This document shows positions 17,138 to 27,739 of a DNA stretch of 64,000 nt, piece after piece (within the stretch, counting starts at the first letter, position 1; each line of letters begins with the position of its first letter). The stretch covers positions 868,001-932,000 of the forward strand of contig NZ_BQKE01000002.1 in NCBI RefSeq assembly GCF_036244895.1, written 5' to 3'. The translations under genes were made by a program, and so were the position numbers. The stretch comes from Persicobacter diffluens. GTDB lineage: Bacteria > Bacteroidota > Bacteroidia > Cytophagales > Cyclobacteriaceae. A model generated the notes under the pieces. The model did not search any database. It was not told the origin of the DNA and saw only the letters and a list, made by a program, of their open reading frames with translations.

Positions 17138-18667
17138 TTACTTTAATGGCGCAGCAGGATATAAATCCCACCACATTTTAGAAAAAAGCTTATCGCCTTC
17201 ATCCAGCATAGCTGCTCCGGCATCCATATTCGCTTTATTCAGGTTACCTTCATCAGCAGGGTAAGTCCAGCGAGTAGGTACTGCCGAGTTTGCCAAAGAA
17301 GTAAAAGCACCCTGCTCTACCGGAGCATACAAAACGCCCCTGAAATCATACTGACGGTAGGTAGACCAACCTTCCTGCCCTTGCATATATTGCGCTAACC
17401 ACTTCTGAACACCAATAGACTGTCTCCAGTCAGCAGCATCATAAGCAACGCCATCCTCCGCCAAATAAGCAGAAATAAAAAGGGAATTCACCCCCCAGGC
17501 TTCAAGGGAAGCCTCGATACCGGCATAGTAGTGCTCTGCAGCGCTTCCATCTACTGCCCAACCCAATTCTTTAGCGTGCGCCAGATTAAATTCCACCTCA
17601 TCATATTTCAGGAAAAACCCCGGTGCATCTGCACGCGCCTCTACTTCATCAGAAGGCTGAGAGGTTGCGGAAAGTGGAATTGCGGTTACCGCAGCACGGG
17701 TCAAGCCATAAGTCATTCCTTTATATTGCCCCGCAAATTCACCAGTAGTAGCCTTAGTCGCATACATAGGACGGCGAGGATCATTTAAAGTATTCATTAC
17801 CTCTATCAAGGCCTCTGAAGGAGCAAAGTCATTACGACCACCATTTATTCTATTATCGTACAGTGGATTTTGATTGGGTGCAGCATTAAGGTAAGGGAAA
17901 ATCGCGCTATCATCATTTGAAGTCATCAGGCCTCCCTTGATTGCCGCTTCCGCATTGGTTTTTGCGGTTGCCGCATCCACATCTGAAATTCGCATCGCCA
18001 TTCTCAAGCGAAGAGAATTTCCGAATTTTCTCCATTTGGCCATATCACCACCAAACACCAAATCGCCCTGCATTCCCAACTGGTCCTCGTCAATCATCGC
18101 TACTGCATCCGCCAACTCCTCTAATAAGGACTTATAGATAAATTCCTGACTATCATATTCCGGAGACTTATTTTCATCTCCTTTCAAAGCCTCTGTATAA
18201 GGAACCGGACCCCAGATATCGGTCAAGTTTTGAAAGACCCATACTCTTAAGATGGTCGCTACGGCAATTTGATTTTCCGGAGCTCCGGAAGCAACATAAC
18301 TTGCCGCTTCCTCTCCTGAAAGCAAATCAATGATTTCTTTAAAATCCCGCAATGGGCGTGCATAATAGCGGTTCCATGTATTATTAAACATGGAAGCACG
18401 GCCACCCCAGTCATAATGCGATTCTTCAGGATAATCATTTTGCGCCCAAAACTGGGAAACCAACATGCCCATACGCGCATTTTGCCATTCATCCCAGGTC
18501 AGATCCATCATGGTCTTCTGGGCATTTGTCATCAGGTAAGAAGTAGGTACTTCTTCCGGCTCGTAAGGATTCGTATTCGCGTCCTCAAAACCGGCGGTAC
18601 AAGCTGCCATCATAGAAAGGGCAAAACCTGCAGCCAATGCTTTTATATTTTTTGAAAAAGATTTCAT
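17138..18667 (-). CDS. SusD/RagB-family nutrient-binding lipoprotein
   Basis: Surface lipoprotein of 509 residues that caps the SusC barrel and binds glycan. The ATG at 18667 (MKSFSKNIKALAAGFALSMM then AAC) gives a signal peptide with lipobox MAAC; an ATG 15 bp upstream is less likely. SusD-like marks: FEDANTNPYEPEEVPTSYLM, WNRYYARPLRDFKEIIDLLS, ILRVWVFQNLTDIWGPVPYT, and FGNSLRLRMAMRISDVDAAT. It is 30 bp after the SusC stop. Belongs to the SusD-like-2 branch. The alpha-glucan substrate is suggested only by the nearby GH13 gene. Confidence 0.93.
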   Translation of the reverse strand: MKSFSKNIKALAAGFALSMMAACTAGFEDANTNPYEPEEVPTSYLMTNAQKTMMDLTWDEWQNARMGMLVSQFWAQNDYPEESHYDWGGRASMFNNTWNRYYARPLRDFKEIIDLLSGEEAASYVASGAPENQIAVATILRVWVFQNLTDIWGPVPYTEALKGDENKSPEYDSQEFIYKSLLEELADAVAMIDEDQLGMQGDLVFGGDMAKWRKFGNSLRLRMAMRISDVDAATAKTNAEAAIKGGLMTSNDDSAIFPYLNAAPNQNPLYDNRINGGRNDFAPSEALIEVMNTLNDPRRPMYATKATTGEFAGQYKGMTYGLTRAAVTAIPLSATSQPSDEVEARADAPGFFLKYDEVEFNLAHAKELGWAVDGSAAEHYYAGIEASLEAWGVNSLFISAYLAEDGVAYDAADWRQSIGVQKWLAQYMQGQEGWSTYRQYDFRGVLYAPVEQGAFTSLANSAVPTRWTYPADEGNLNKANMDAGAAMLDEGDKLFSKMWWDLYPAAPLK

Positions 18668-18697
18668 CTTAATAAAAATCAAAGGTTAAGAACTGGA

Positions 18698-21600
18698 TTA
18701 TAGTTTAAACTTCAGATTGAAGCCCCAGGTACGTGCTGATGGCACCTGCGCACCCTCAAGGCCCTGAACGTTACCAGCATTTACCGCTGCCGCTTCAGGA
18801 TCAATATGAGGGACATTACTATAAAGCAAAGCGAGATTTCTTCCATTTACTGAAAAGGTTACATCACGGAAAGGTAGTTTACCCATCATACTATTGGGAA
18901 GGGTATAACCTAAAGAAACTTCACGTAATTTGATGAAAGAAGCATCATAAGTGGCTGACTCATGAATTCCGTATAGAGAAGCAAATCCACCTTCTGCTGA
19001 AACCAATTGATTGTTTTCTCCGGAAGTCACAATGTTACCCTTTTCATCTCTTATTACATCTCCATTGGCATCAAAAGTCGCCATGGCACCACCGAAAACC
19101 ATTCCATTTTCACGAATACCGTTGGCTGCCGTTTCCTCCATCATACCGGAGTATTTTCCAAAATAATTAGAGATGGAGAATAGAGAACCTCCGAAAGAAC
19201 CATCTACTAATGCAGAAAGCGTAAATCCTTTATATCGGAAGGTATTACTTAATCCACCGGTCCAGTCGGCCATCGTAGTGCCTAACACCTCATCAGAAGA
19301 GGTAGACATATAATATCCATTATTATCTACAACCAAAGCCCCTGAAGCATCTCTTTCAAAAGCACGGCCTTCGATCGAACCATAAGGCTGACCTACACGC
19401 GCATTCACAGAACCTCCGAAAATGGAACCCAAACGAATATTATCTAATCCGTCCACTAATTCTACCAGCTTGTTACGGTTACGCGCATAATTCACCGTTA
19501 CATCCCAGGAGAAATCATTGGTTTGGATTGGAGTACCATGAAGCATAATCTCCACCCCTTTATTCTCCATTTTACCGGCGTTGATATACATTTGCGTATA
19601 TCCTGAAGCACCGGATACGGCAACCGGAATAATCTGATCAGTCTGTGAGATATGATAATAGGTGAAATCCAAACCAACGCGGTCTTTCAGGAATCTCAAA
19701 TCCATTCCAATCTCATAGGAAGTCTGGAACTCTGGCTTCAGATCACGGTTATTTTTAATATCCGGAATAGTAAAGGCAGGATCAGAGCCGTAGTTTGGAT
19801 TAGCAGCATAAGTATCCATTAACTTATAAGGATCAGTATCCGAACCAACCTGCGCCCAACCCGCTCTCAATTTACCAAAGGATAATACTTCACTGTCACT
19901 CAATAAAGGTAACTCCGAAAACACGAATGAAGAAGAGATAGAAGGATATAAATAAGAGTTGTTTCCTGCTGGTAAAGTAGAAGACCAGTCATTACGGATC
20001 GTCGCATCCACATAAATCATGTCTTTATAGCCCACAGAACCGGAAGCGAAAACAGAATTAATCATTTTCGTTTCACGCTGATCTCTAATGGTTGGACGAG
20101 ATACGGAGTTCTCTAAAGTATAAAGATTAGGAACAGAAAGTCCCCCTTCGGTTTTACCATAATTCCAGAACATGGATTTTTCCATGCGGTTTCCACCAGC
20201 ATTGGCATTTACGGAAAATTCCCCATAACGCTTGTTGAAAGTAGCGATCAAATCAAAGTTCGTTTCCTGCACCTGATACGTTTGGTGTTTATATTCAGAT
20301 AGCTCTACAGAACCTACCGCAATTCTTTCATCTCTTCTGTCTGTATACTGATCCAGCATAGCGCGACCGGTTACCGACAAATAATCTGTGAATTTATAAG
20401 TAGCATTCGCATTACCGAAAATACGACGACGAACATCTGTATTGTAATTTTCATGACGGGTCCAATAGGGGTTGTCTGCATATTTCGGACGTCCATCATC
20501 CGCCGAACGACGGTTCCAAGTACGCTGAGAACCGTCTGGATTTTTATAATTCGCAAGGCGATCCATATCCAACTGTCGCTGTCCCCACTGGTTAAACTGC
20601 TGGAATGGATTACGGCCATCATAACCGGTACCTGTTCTACCCACCGCAGCCTGATCCACATAAGTGGCATTAAAACCGGCCGTGAATTTTTTGGTGAAAT
20701 CGTAAGAACCTGCAAAAGACAAGGTATTTTTCTTTAAGGAAGAGTTAGGCAACATGCCCTCGGTGTCCACATTTGTATAAGACAAACGCATGGTGCTTTT
20801 ATCAGTACCGCCACTCAAAGAAATATTGTTATTGAAAGTTACTCCTGTGCGAAGGAAATCTCTTACATTATTTGGATTAGAAGTCCATGGACGCACTTTT
20901 CCATAATTTTCAGTATCCCACTCATCATAAGAATCCCAGTGGCGCACCAACTGTCCCTGCATTTTTGGTCCCCAGGATTCATCTACTGCATAGCCTGGCA
21001 CCAATTGTCCTTCCTCATTCATACCGAAGCCTCCGGCACCACCACCATATTCATTTTGGTAATTTGGTAAAACCAATGGATTTGCAAAGGTTACGCCTGA
21101 ATTAACGCTAAGACCAATTCGCTGAGATTTTTGACCTTTTTTAGTGGTAATCAAAATAACACCATTGGATGCTCGGGAACCATACAAAGCGGCTGCGGAG
21201 GCCCCTTTCAGTACAGACATGGACTCAATATCATCCGGGTTAATATCTGAAGCGGCATTACCATAATCGTAACCTCCACCACCAGAGGCCTGGTTCGTAT
21301 CACGATAGTTAGAGTTATCAATCGGCACTCCGTCCACTACGAAAAGGGGCTGGTTATTACCGGTTACGGAATTCGCTCCACGAATCAAAATACGGGAAGA
21401 ACCTCCCATATTACCAGAGCTGGTAATTTGTACACCGGCAATTTTACCGGCCATCGAACTCACAATATTTGATTCTTGGGTTTGCGTTAAAGCCGAGCCG
21501 TCCACCTGCTGAATCGCATAACCCAGTGATTTCTCTTCTCTTTCAATTCCTAAGGCCGTCACCACTACTTCTGTCAACTGCTTAATATCTGCAGTCATCG

Positions 21601-21880
21601 TCATATTGATTACAGATTGGCTTCCAACAATCACTTCCTCCTCTGCCAATCCAATAAATGAAAAGGTCAGAACTGATTTCGGGCCATCTACATTAATGCT
21701 AAACTTACCATCAATATCGGTCACGGTTCCAGTGGATGAACCTTTTAACAATACATTGACTCCGGGGATAGGATCCCCTCCTTCTTCGGCAGTAACAGTA
21801 CCTGTTACCAGCTTACCCTGTGCGAGAGCAGATAAGGTTGCCCAAAACACAGTAATGATCAAGAGTATTCCTCTTTTCAT
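18698..21880 (-). CDS. SusC/RagA-family TonB-dependent receptor
   Basis: Outer-membrane TonB-dependent glycan importer of 1060 residues, full-length. Signal peptide (to LSALAQG), carboxypeptidase-like domain (VTGTVTAEEGGDPIPGVNVL), plug with VVVTALGIEREEKSLGYAIQ, NQPLFVVDGVPIDNSN and SVLKGASAAALYGSRASNGV, then the 22-strand barrel ending in GFNLKFKL with a terminal aromatic/hydrophobic pattern. It has no STN domain, so it is not itself a sigma-type signaller. It heads the operon SusC-SusD-lipoprotein. A perfect 18-bp palindrome lies 111 bp upstream of its start. Confidence 0.96.
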   Translation of the reverse strand: MKRGILLIITVFWATLSALAQGKLVTGTVTAEEGGDPIPGVNVLLKGSSTGTVTDIDGKFSINVDGPKSVLTFSFIGLAEEEVIVGSQSVINMTMTADIKQLTEVVVTALGIEREEKSLGYAIQQVDGSALTQTQESNIVSSMAGKIAGVQITSSGNMGGSSRILIRGANSVTGNNQPLFVVDGVPIDNSNYRDTNQASGGGGYDYGNAASDINPDDIESMSVLKGASAAALYGSRASNGVILITTKKGQKSQRIGLSVNSGVTFANPLVLPNYQNEYGGGAGGFGMNEEGQLVPGYAVDESWGPKMQGQLVRHWDSYDEWDTENYGKVRPWTSNPNNVRDFLRTGVTFNNNISLSGGTDKSTMRLSYTNVDTEGMLPNSSLKKNTLSFAGSYDFTKKFTAGFNATYVDQAAVGRTGTGYDGRNPFQQFNQWGQRQLDMDRLANYKNPDGSQRTWNRRSADDGRPKYADNPYWTRHENYNTDVRRRIFGNANATYKFTDYLSVTGRAMLDQYTDRRDERIAVGSVELSEYKHQTYQVQETNFDLIATFNKRYGEFSVNANAGGNRMEKSMFWNYGKTEGGLSVPNLYTLENSVSRPTIRDQRETKMINSVFASGSVGYKDMIYVDATIRNDWSSTLPAGNNSYLYPSISSSFVFSELPLLSDSEVLSFGKLRAGWAQVGSDTDPYKLMDTYAANPNYGSDPAFTIPDIKNNRDLKPEFQTSYEIGMDLRFLKDRVGLDFTYYHISQTDQIIPVAVSGASGYTQMYINAGKMENKGVEIMLHGTPIQTNDFSWDVTVNYARNRNKLVELVDGLDNIRLGSIFGGSVNARVGQPYGSIEGRAFERDASGALVVDNNGYYMSTSSDEVLGTTMADWTGGLSNTFRYKGFTLSALVDGSFGGSLFSISNYFGKYSGMMEETAANGIRENGMVFGGAMATFDANGDVIRDEKGNIVTSGENNQLVSAEGGFASLYGIHESATYDASFIKLREVSLGYTLPNSMMGKLPFRDVTFSVNGRNLALLYSNVPHIDPEAAAVNAGNVQGLEGAQVPSARTWGFNLKFKL

Positions 21881-21990
21881 ACTAAGTAATAATTAGGTTA
21901 AGAATGGATAATACCCCTTTCAGGGAATTATTTTGATATTCCAAATATTGCGGAATAAAATTCTAAAACAAAAAGAATAAACCATACAAA

Positions 21991-22008
21991 ATACCAGTAT
22001 ACTGGTAT
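21991..22008. promoter_or_regulatory. Perfect 18-bp palindrome, candidate operator of the SusC/SusD operon
   Basis: ATACCAGTATACTGGTAT equals its own reverse complement. On the minus strand its last two bases begin TATTTTG, a near match to the TAnnTTTG -7 element, so a protein bound here would touch the promoter of the SusC operon (ATG at 21880). No second copy was seen in the window. Confidence 0.6.
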
Positions 22009-22559
22009 TGTTTAATTGCATGCATTTAAGTTTCTTAACCTTCTCTTAATCTGATTATTTACCAAAATAAAAAAGTGGCAATCAATCAAGCCTGGTCGGA
22101 CACAAAAGAAAAAAGATTGCTAATATTATTTTAATTTCAGGGAAATTCACTTACAAATTCAGGGATTTTTAATGTTCAATATTAATCCAAAAAAAATTAA
22201 CATTTACGTATCTTCAAACAAAATCAGTCTTCAAGTAGGCAAATATCAAAAAATCATCGCTTTTTTTAAATAAATTTAAAACTAAGGCTACAAAAATAAG
22301 ATACTCACAAATCTCCTTACATTATCGAGGGCGCAAATGACAATTCTTAAACAATCAAAATTCTTATTATCCCGAAAACGATTTTTTATTTAAATTTAAC
22401 ACCATAGCAATCATAAATACAGACGCTGTTCCGGAAAAAAATAATAAGCTTCCCGACCTACGAAATCAAGCTCGTCATCGTCCTCAAAAAAGTATTTCAG
22501 CAAACGATAATCCATGTAATACCTGATCGTTTTTCGGTTTAAGTTCACTGATTCCTTTA

Positions 22560-22716
22560 AAGCATTCAAAGCACACCATACGACTACAAATTCGAATTAT
22601 GGGAAACGATTTTGAATAATTTCTCAACAATCGCGATGCTATTCTCTCAAAATAATCGGGTATCGCTTCTGTAATACTCAATTTTTCGCTGCAGAATTTG
22701 GCTTTTAAACACGCTC
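22560..22716 (+). repeat. Repeat A copy
   Basis: Flanked by TTA on both sides (22557-22559 and 22717-22719). Core GCGATGCTATTCTCTCAAAA intact, right end GGCTTTTAAACACGCTC. A partial B repeat begins at the next base. Confidence 0.85.
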
Positions 22717-22855
22717 TTAACCCCAAGAGGGCTAGGAATGCTTGCTTTTTCCTCATTTATCTGCTTTGTTGGTAACAACTCGAAACCGGAAAATTCCATT
22801 CAATTTCCCTTTCTCGCGACTCAGGGAGGATTTAAAAATGAATAATCCGACTTAA
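22717..22855 (-). repeat. Repeat B, partial copy
   Basis: Begins TTAACCCC and ends AATAATCCGACTTAA, carrying the TTGCTTTTTCCTCAT and GAAACCGGAAAATTCC blocks. Part of the interior is deleted relative to full copies. Confidence 0.65.
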
Positions 22856-22965
22856 AAACAAGAAATATTCAAGACCATTTTTCTATTCATTCAGGTAAAA
22901 ATATATGTATTTCCACACCGATATCTTTTGGTATATCTAAAAAAATAATTCATTTAACCCACCCA

Positions 22966-22997
22966 CAAAAAAAGCACTGCCTTTCCGGGCAGTGCTC
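22966..22997 (-). terminator. Terminator of the GH13 gene
   Basis: On the minus strand AGCACTGCC-cggaa-AGGCAGTGCT runs into seven T, 23 bp after the GH13 stop. Confidence 0.85.
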
Positions 22998-23019
22998 AGT
23001 TCATGGGGGATTGGGTATT

Positions 23020-24873
23020 TTATTGAATATCCACTACCAAATAACCTTTGGCGGGTACTTCAAAATCTCCGGAGAAATTCATATTCTTTCCACTAAACAA
23101 TTCCTTACCGGTCGCATCCGCCTTTAGTATTTCGGCAAATCGTGCGGAGGATAATGTTTTTGCCTCCGCATTTTTATTCAGCACCACCATTACTTGGGCT
23201 TCCTCCGTATAGCGGAAATAAACATATACACCATCCTCTGGAGCGAAATGTTTAATCTTTCCTTTGGCCACGGCTTCGCTGTTTTTTCTCCAGTTTAACA
23301 AGGTCTTCATAAAGGCGGTCGCTTCTGCCTGATCCGCTGATAAGCCTTTCCCTTCAAAAGCATTTATTGCATCTCCTTCCCAACCTCCGGGGAAATCCGA
23401 ACGGATAATACCATGATCCTCTACGCCTTTCATCAACAATTCTGTACCGTAATAGATTTGCGGAATGCCACGAGTGGTCAGAAAGTAAGTGATCCCTAAT
23501 TTGAAGTGGTCAAAGTTCTCATTGACCTGGGAATAAAAACGACTCATATCATGGTTATCAGGAAAGATGGTCAAATCCTCCGGGTGGGCATATAGGAAAT
23601 CATGCGCCAACATTTCGTACATATCATTCCAGTAATCCGACCAGTGAAATGATTCCTCTTTATTCAGGGATTTCACCACGGCATCCTGAATTGGAAAATC
23701 CATCAGAGAAGGTAAGCAAGAGGAATAACCATTTATATTCACCTTATCACGCTGCCAGAAAGCCACTATTGCCGGACTGATACTCCACTCTTCCCCCACA
23801 ATATTAAAATTCGGGTATTCGGCCATTACTCGACAAGTCCAGTCTGCCATAAAATCTGCATCAGGATAAGGATAAGTATCCATCCGGATTCCACCTAAAT
23901 TGGCATATTCCACCCACCAAATGGAATTTTGAATTAAATATTCTGCCAACAAAGGATTACGCTGGTTCAGATCCGGCATAGTTTCCACAAACCAGCCATC
24001 CGTCATCCCTTGCAAATCTACCTGCGCCCCGTGTGGATCCTGAATTGAAGTACGTTTATGATTAGTCGGCTTAAAGCCTTCGGCCTGATAATTAATCCAG
24101 TCATTCGTTGGAAAATCTCCCATCCACCAGTGGCCGGAACCGCAATGGTTAAACACCATATCCATCACAATTTTAATCCCTTTTTCGGCAGCTTTATCTG
24201 AAAACTCTCGGTACAATTCATTAGAACCAAAACGTGGGTCAATATGATAGAAATCCGTAATGGAATAACCATGATACGACATATGCTCCTGATCATTTTC
24301 CACTAATGGCTGCGGCCAGATGGCGGTAAAGCCCATATCCTCTACATAATCGAGATGATCAATCATTCCCTGAATATCGCCACCATGACGCCCCATTTTA
24401 TCTTCCCGGTTCAGGCCATCGGCATAGCCTTCTACCGTATCATTGGAAGGGTCTCCATTGGCAAAGCGATCCGGAGTAATCAGATAAATCACATCAGAAG
24501 CATCAAAACCCTGGCGATTCGCGGAATTTGCTTCCCGCTTTTTCAACTCATAAGGATACTTCAACTGCACTTTACCGCCTTTTTTAAATTCAATATTAAA
24601 AGTACCGGCTTGTGCCTCTTTTCCGATAGTCAAATCCACAAACAAATAATTCGGATTCTCCACCTTAATCACACGATCCAGGCTTACTCCGGCATAATTA
24701 ATCGTGGGATTCAAGTCAGCAATATTTTCACCGTGAATCATCAACTGTAAAGCAGGGTTTTTCATGCCTACCCACCAGTTCAGTGGCTCTACCCGGTCCA
24801 CCTTTACTTTTGCAGCTTCCGCGAATGACACTACCGTCATTGCTACTACCATTAATAAAAATCTTAATCTCAT
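23020..24873 (-). CDS. GH13 alpha-amylase-family enzyme, cyclomaltodextrinase/neopullulanase-like (SusA-like)
   Basis: Exported alpha-glucan hydrolase of 617 residues. The ATG at 24873 opens the signal peptide MRLRFLLMVVAMTVVSFAEA; an in-frame ATG 45 bp upstream would only add a non-signal stretch and falls beside the -7 element at 24926. An N-terminal beta domain (about 22-115) with LNWWVGMKNPALQLMIHGEN is the cyclomaltodextrinase N domain. The GH13 barrel shows DVIYLITPDRFANGDPSNDT, MDMVFNHCG, the nucleophile in GGIRMDTYPYPD (Asp about 332), the acid/base in NIVGEEWS (Glu about 361) and FPDNHDMSR (Asp about 442). It has its own promoter and terminator next to the SusC/SusD operon, as SusA does. 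Product specificity (maltodextrin, pullulan, cyclodextrin) is not decidable. Confidence 0.93.
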   Translation of the reverse strand: MRLRFLLMVVAMTVVSFAEAAKVKVDRVEPLNWWVGMKNPALQLMIHGENIADLNPTINYAGVSLDRVIKVENPNYLFVDLTIGKEAQAGTFNIEFKKGGKVQLKYPYELKKREANSANRQGFDASDVIYLITPDRFANGDPSNDTVEGYADGLNREDKMGRHGGDIQGMIDHLDYVEDMGFTAIWPQPLVENDQEHMSYHGYSITDFYHIDPRFGSNELYREFSDKAAEKGIKIVMDMVFNHCGSGHWWMGDFPTNDWINYQAEGFKPTNHKRTSIQDPHGAQVDLQGMTDGWFVETMPDLNQRNPLLAEYLIQNSIWWVEYANLGGIRMDTYPYPDADFMADWTCRVMAEYPNFNIVGEEWSISPAIVAFWQRDKVNINGYSSCLPSLMDFPIQDAVVKSLNKEESFHWSDYWNDMYEMLAHDFLYAHPEDLTIFPDNHDMSRFYSQVNENFDHFKLGITYFLTTRGIPQIYYGTELLMKGVEDHGIIRSDFPGGWEGDAINAFEGKGLSADQAEATAFMKTLLNWRKNSEAVAKGKIKHFAPEDGVYVYFRYTEEAQVMVVLNKNAEAKTLSSARFAEILKADATGKELFSGKNMNFSGDFEVPAKGYLVVDIQ

Positions 24874-24925
24874 AATTTTACGGGTTCTGTAGTCCTCCAA
24901 AGTGACTGTTCGGCTCATTACCGTT

Positions 24926-24933
24926 CAAACATA
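24926..24933 (-). promoter_or_regulatory. -7 promoter element upstream of GH13
   Basis: Minus strand TATGTTTG fits TAnnTTTG and lies 53 bp before the chosen ATG at 24873. The nearest TTG is 24 bp further upstream, longer than the usual 19-21. Confidence 0.5.
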
Positions 24934-25512
24934 AGTAATGACCGACAGCCTCCTTTTCAACCAATTTTAATCAATGACCTTCCTCATTAATTGCCAGCAG
25001 AAATGGACTTTATTAATGGAATAGCCCAAAAAAGAAATTGTTTAAGCTTCTTCTATTTATCCACATCCATATTGCAGCTGACCTTCCAAAAGTGTAGAAA
25101 TGGCTGGAAACAACCTAAATTAGCAGGGGTACATCTGGTGAACAAGAAGAAAAAAATTTCCAGAAGCACAAAAACAGAATAGCCATAAAACACACTGGAG
25201 GGAGTTTTTTAAAAAAATTGGTGAACATCAGGTGAACAATCAAGTAAACATCAATAAAGAAAAAAGAAGATTCTATGACACCCTAAAAAAGCAAAGTCCT
25301 TCTATTCTCCGGGGATGAGCCCTACAAACATCTGCTCCTGAAGCGCTGTTGAAATTTAATTATTCCGCGAGCGGCTTTCACTTTCGTTAAATTATTTCCG
25401 GAAGGACAATGCCAAAATCACCCCAAAAGTTCCGGTATCTGACACTCCGAAAAGGAGTATCAATTGAACAACACTTATCCCCATACCCGATGGCTCCGTT
25501 CCTATCCTCTCA
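24934..25512. other. Intergenic region between GH13 and PafA genes
   Basis: About 580 AT-rich bases with no recognised gene or repeat family. GGTGAAC occurs twice near 25220-25235 and once as TGGTGAAC at 25136. I see no clear function. Confidence 0.35.
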
Positions 25513-25537
25513 TAAAAAAAGGCACCGAAGTGCCTAT
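25513..25537 (-). terminator. Terminator of the PafA-like gene
   Basis: Minus strand GGCAC-ttcg-GTGCC followed by seven T. Confidence 0.8.
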
Positions 25538-25588
25538 TTATATTTTTCGAAACTCACTCATCTATTTTTTCATGAGCCTGTATTGCTA

Positions 25589-27250
25589 TTAGTCCTTGAA
25601 AGGTAATACGGGCTGGAAAGCTGCTGAAGGCGCAGAAATTTTCAACAAATTAGAAATGGTCGGGGCAATCTGTGTGATTTGCACATATTGGTTCACCTGC
25701 TCTCCCTTAGGAATACTTGCGCCCATCATCAATAAGGGCACATGCGTATCGTAATTAAAAGTCATAGAATGAGAAGTACCCGTTACGCCTTTTCCAAGTA
25801 ATACCCCGGAATGGAAAACGATAAATACATCACCGGAACGCTTTGGATGACAACCGCGCTGCAATAGTGCTTTGTAGCTTTCGGTAAATTGTGCGGTCAA
25901 CAAGGTAGTCGCTGTAACTGCATCCTGAACAGAAGTATTTCTCATAATCAACTGAGCTGCATAGTTTTGCAACTCCACCAAATCCAATCCTTTGTCAGCA
26001 ATCAAATCACGGTTAAGGTACAACTGCTCCCCAAAAATACCATGCACCCAATCGCCTTCCCCATACTTCTCAGTAAATTTCGCTTTCACTTCCTGAGTGA
26101 TTGGCTTTAAGTCAACATATTTAGCGGGCTCGAAATTATTGTCGGCCATATAAACCGGGTTATGAGCACCGGCATGGTCTGCTGTCAGGAAAATTACTGT
26201 ATTTTCCATGCCTACATTGGCATCGACGAACTTGAACAATTCGGCCAACTCTCTATCCAAACGAACATAAACATCCTGCACCTCTTTTGAAGCCGGCGCA
26301 AATTGGTGTCCAATTTTATCGGTGGAAGAGTATGAAATGGCTAAAATATCCGGAAAGTCATGCGTACCCAATTGTTCTGCGGTGATCGCTTCCATTGCCA
26401 TTTCGGTCACCAAAGTATTCCCGAAAGGGGTAGCAGACAACATGCCATAAGGTGCCTTTCCGTTTTTCTTCAAATGTTTGGCAATTTTAGGCAAATCATG
26501 TGGGAATGTTGGGCTTTTCTCGCCCGGGAATTTAGCCTCATAGGCGTTATCATCCTCGATGGAGCCTGCATATTCAGATTCCGGCAGGAACAACTCCCAT
26601 TTCTGCTTCAGGAATTCGTCCGAACGATTTTTATCATTATAGGCCTTCACCCATTCCGGTAAGTTCTCCATATAGAAGGTAGAAGAAATAAAATTCCCGG
26701 TTTTAGAATCATACCAAAAAGCCCCGTCTGCCATATGACCCGCCGGAAGAATGGCCGAGCGATCTTTAATACTTAAAGAAACCACTTTTGAGCGCTGATT
26801 GGTTACCAATTTCAATTCATCAGGCAAATTGGTCACCAACATGCGGTGCGGGGAGCGCTTACCTTCTCCGTTATCGGACCCTACGGTGTTCACCGACTGA
26901 TCATCCACACAATAAACGGACTTGCCTAATTCACGATCGTAGAAGCCATTGTTCGCAATTCCTGAATTGGAAGGATATGCTCCGGACCATACGGTGGTGT
27001 GTCCGGGTCCGGTAGTCGTTGGGGCATAATTATAATGCATATCATTGTAGACCGTTCCTTCTTTAAAAAAACGCTTGAAACCATCTTCACCATATTGGTC
27101 CCAATATCTACTGATGTAATCGTAGCGCATTTGATCCACCACAATTCCCAACACAAACTTCGGACGCTCTAACTCCAGCTTTTCCTGAGCCTGCGCCGCC
27201 AAATTCAGGGCCATTGCCAGCCCTAATCCTAATATCGTCTTCTTCATCAT
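25589..27250 (-). CDS. pafA: PafA-type alkaline phosphatase (phosphate-irrepressible)
   Basis: Exported phosphomonoesterase of 553 residues in the alkaline phosphatase superfamily. Signal peptide MMKKTILGLGLAMALNLAAQ then AQ. Zinc ligands and active site: Asp39 (VVDQMRYDY), nucleophile Thr79 (PTTTGPGH), Asn100, Asp311/His315 (STDKIGH), Asp358/His359 (TADHAGA), His494 (GTSHS). Lys162 and Arg164 in SIKDRSAI are the pair that distinguishes PafA-type monoesterases from the related phosphodiesterases, and their numbering equals the Chryseobacterium enzyme. It releases phosphate from many organic phosphates. It has its own -7 element and terminator. Confidence 0.92.
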   Translation of the reverse strand: MMKKTILGLGLAMALNLAAQAQEKLELERPKFVLGIVVDQMRYDYISRYWDQYGEDGFKRFFKEGTVYNDMHYNYAPTTTGPGHTTVWSGAYPSNSGIANNGFYDRELGKSVYCVDDQSVNTVGSDNGEGKRSPHRMLVTNLPDELKLVTNQRSKVVSLSIKDRSAILPAGHMADGAFWYDSKTGNFISSTFYMENLPEWVKAYNDKNRSDEFLKQKWELFLPESEYAGSIEDDNAYEAKFPGEKSPTFPHDLPKIAKHLKKNGKAPYGMLSATPFGNTLVTEMAMEAITAEQLGTHDFPDILAISYSSTDKIGHQFAPASKEVQDVYVRLDRELAELFKFVDANVGMENTVIFLTADHAGAHNPVYMADNNFEPAKYVDLKPITQEVKAKFTEKYGEGDWVHGIFGEQLYLNRDLIADKGLDLVELQNYAAQLIMRNTSVQDAVTATTLLTAQFTESYKALLQRGCHPKRSGDVFIVFHSGVLLGKGVTGTSHSMTFNYDTHVPLLMMGASIPKGEQVNQYVQITQIAPTISNLLKISAPSAAFQPVLPFKD

Positions 27251-27264
27251 TGTTTATTTTGACA

Positions 27265-27272
27265 CAAAGATA
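27265..27272 (-). promoter_or_regulatory. -7 promoter element upstream of pafA
   Basis: Minus strand TATCTTTG, matching TAnnTTTG, 15 bp upstream of the ATG. The -33 position holds ATG rather than TTG. Confidence 0.5.
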
Positions 27273-27739
27273 TCATTCCCGCAAATCAACTTCATCACTT
27301 ATGCATTAACTTTGCATGATTCAAATGTGACAAGAAGATTAAAATTAAGCTAAGATATCCACCATAAATTCGAAAATAGTATCAAAAAAGACTATTCGTT
27401 AAATGAGGAGAAACTCCAATTCAAAACAACAGTCTCTTTTCAGGTCCCGAGGCTGGCCATCCCAGAGCCCGAACAAAAAGCTGATTCGGTTTTAGAGATT
27501 TCTAACAAGCGTAAAAATAGGCTTACGTGTCTCCTCCGACACTAACCTGTCAACCGCCCCAGGGGAAAACCATCGGACAGAGGGCATGCTGTTCTATTGG
27601 CCCAAGGTCATGGCCAACGCAAACAATTTCCGCCGTGGCATATTTCCCGGGCCAATGATAAAAACATTCCATTCATGTGCATCCGCTTTACCCTCCAATA
27701 TCTGCAGTCATGAAGTAGTGGTAAAAAAGCTCAAGTCAA

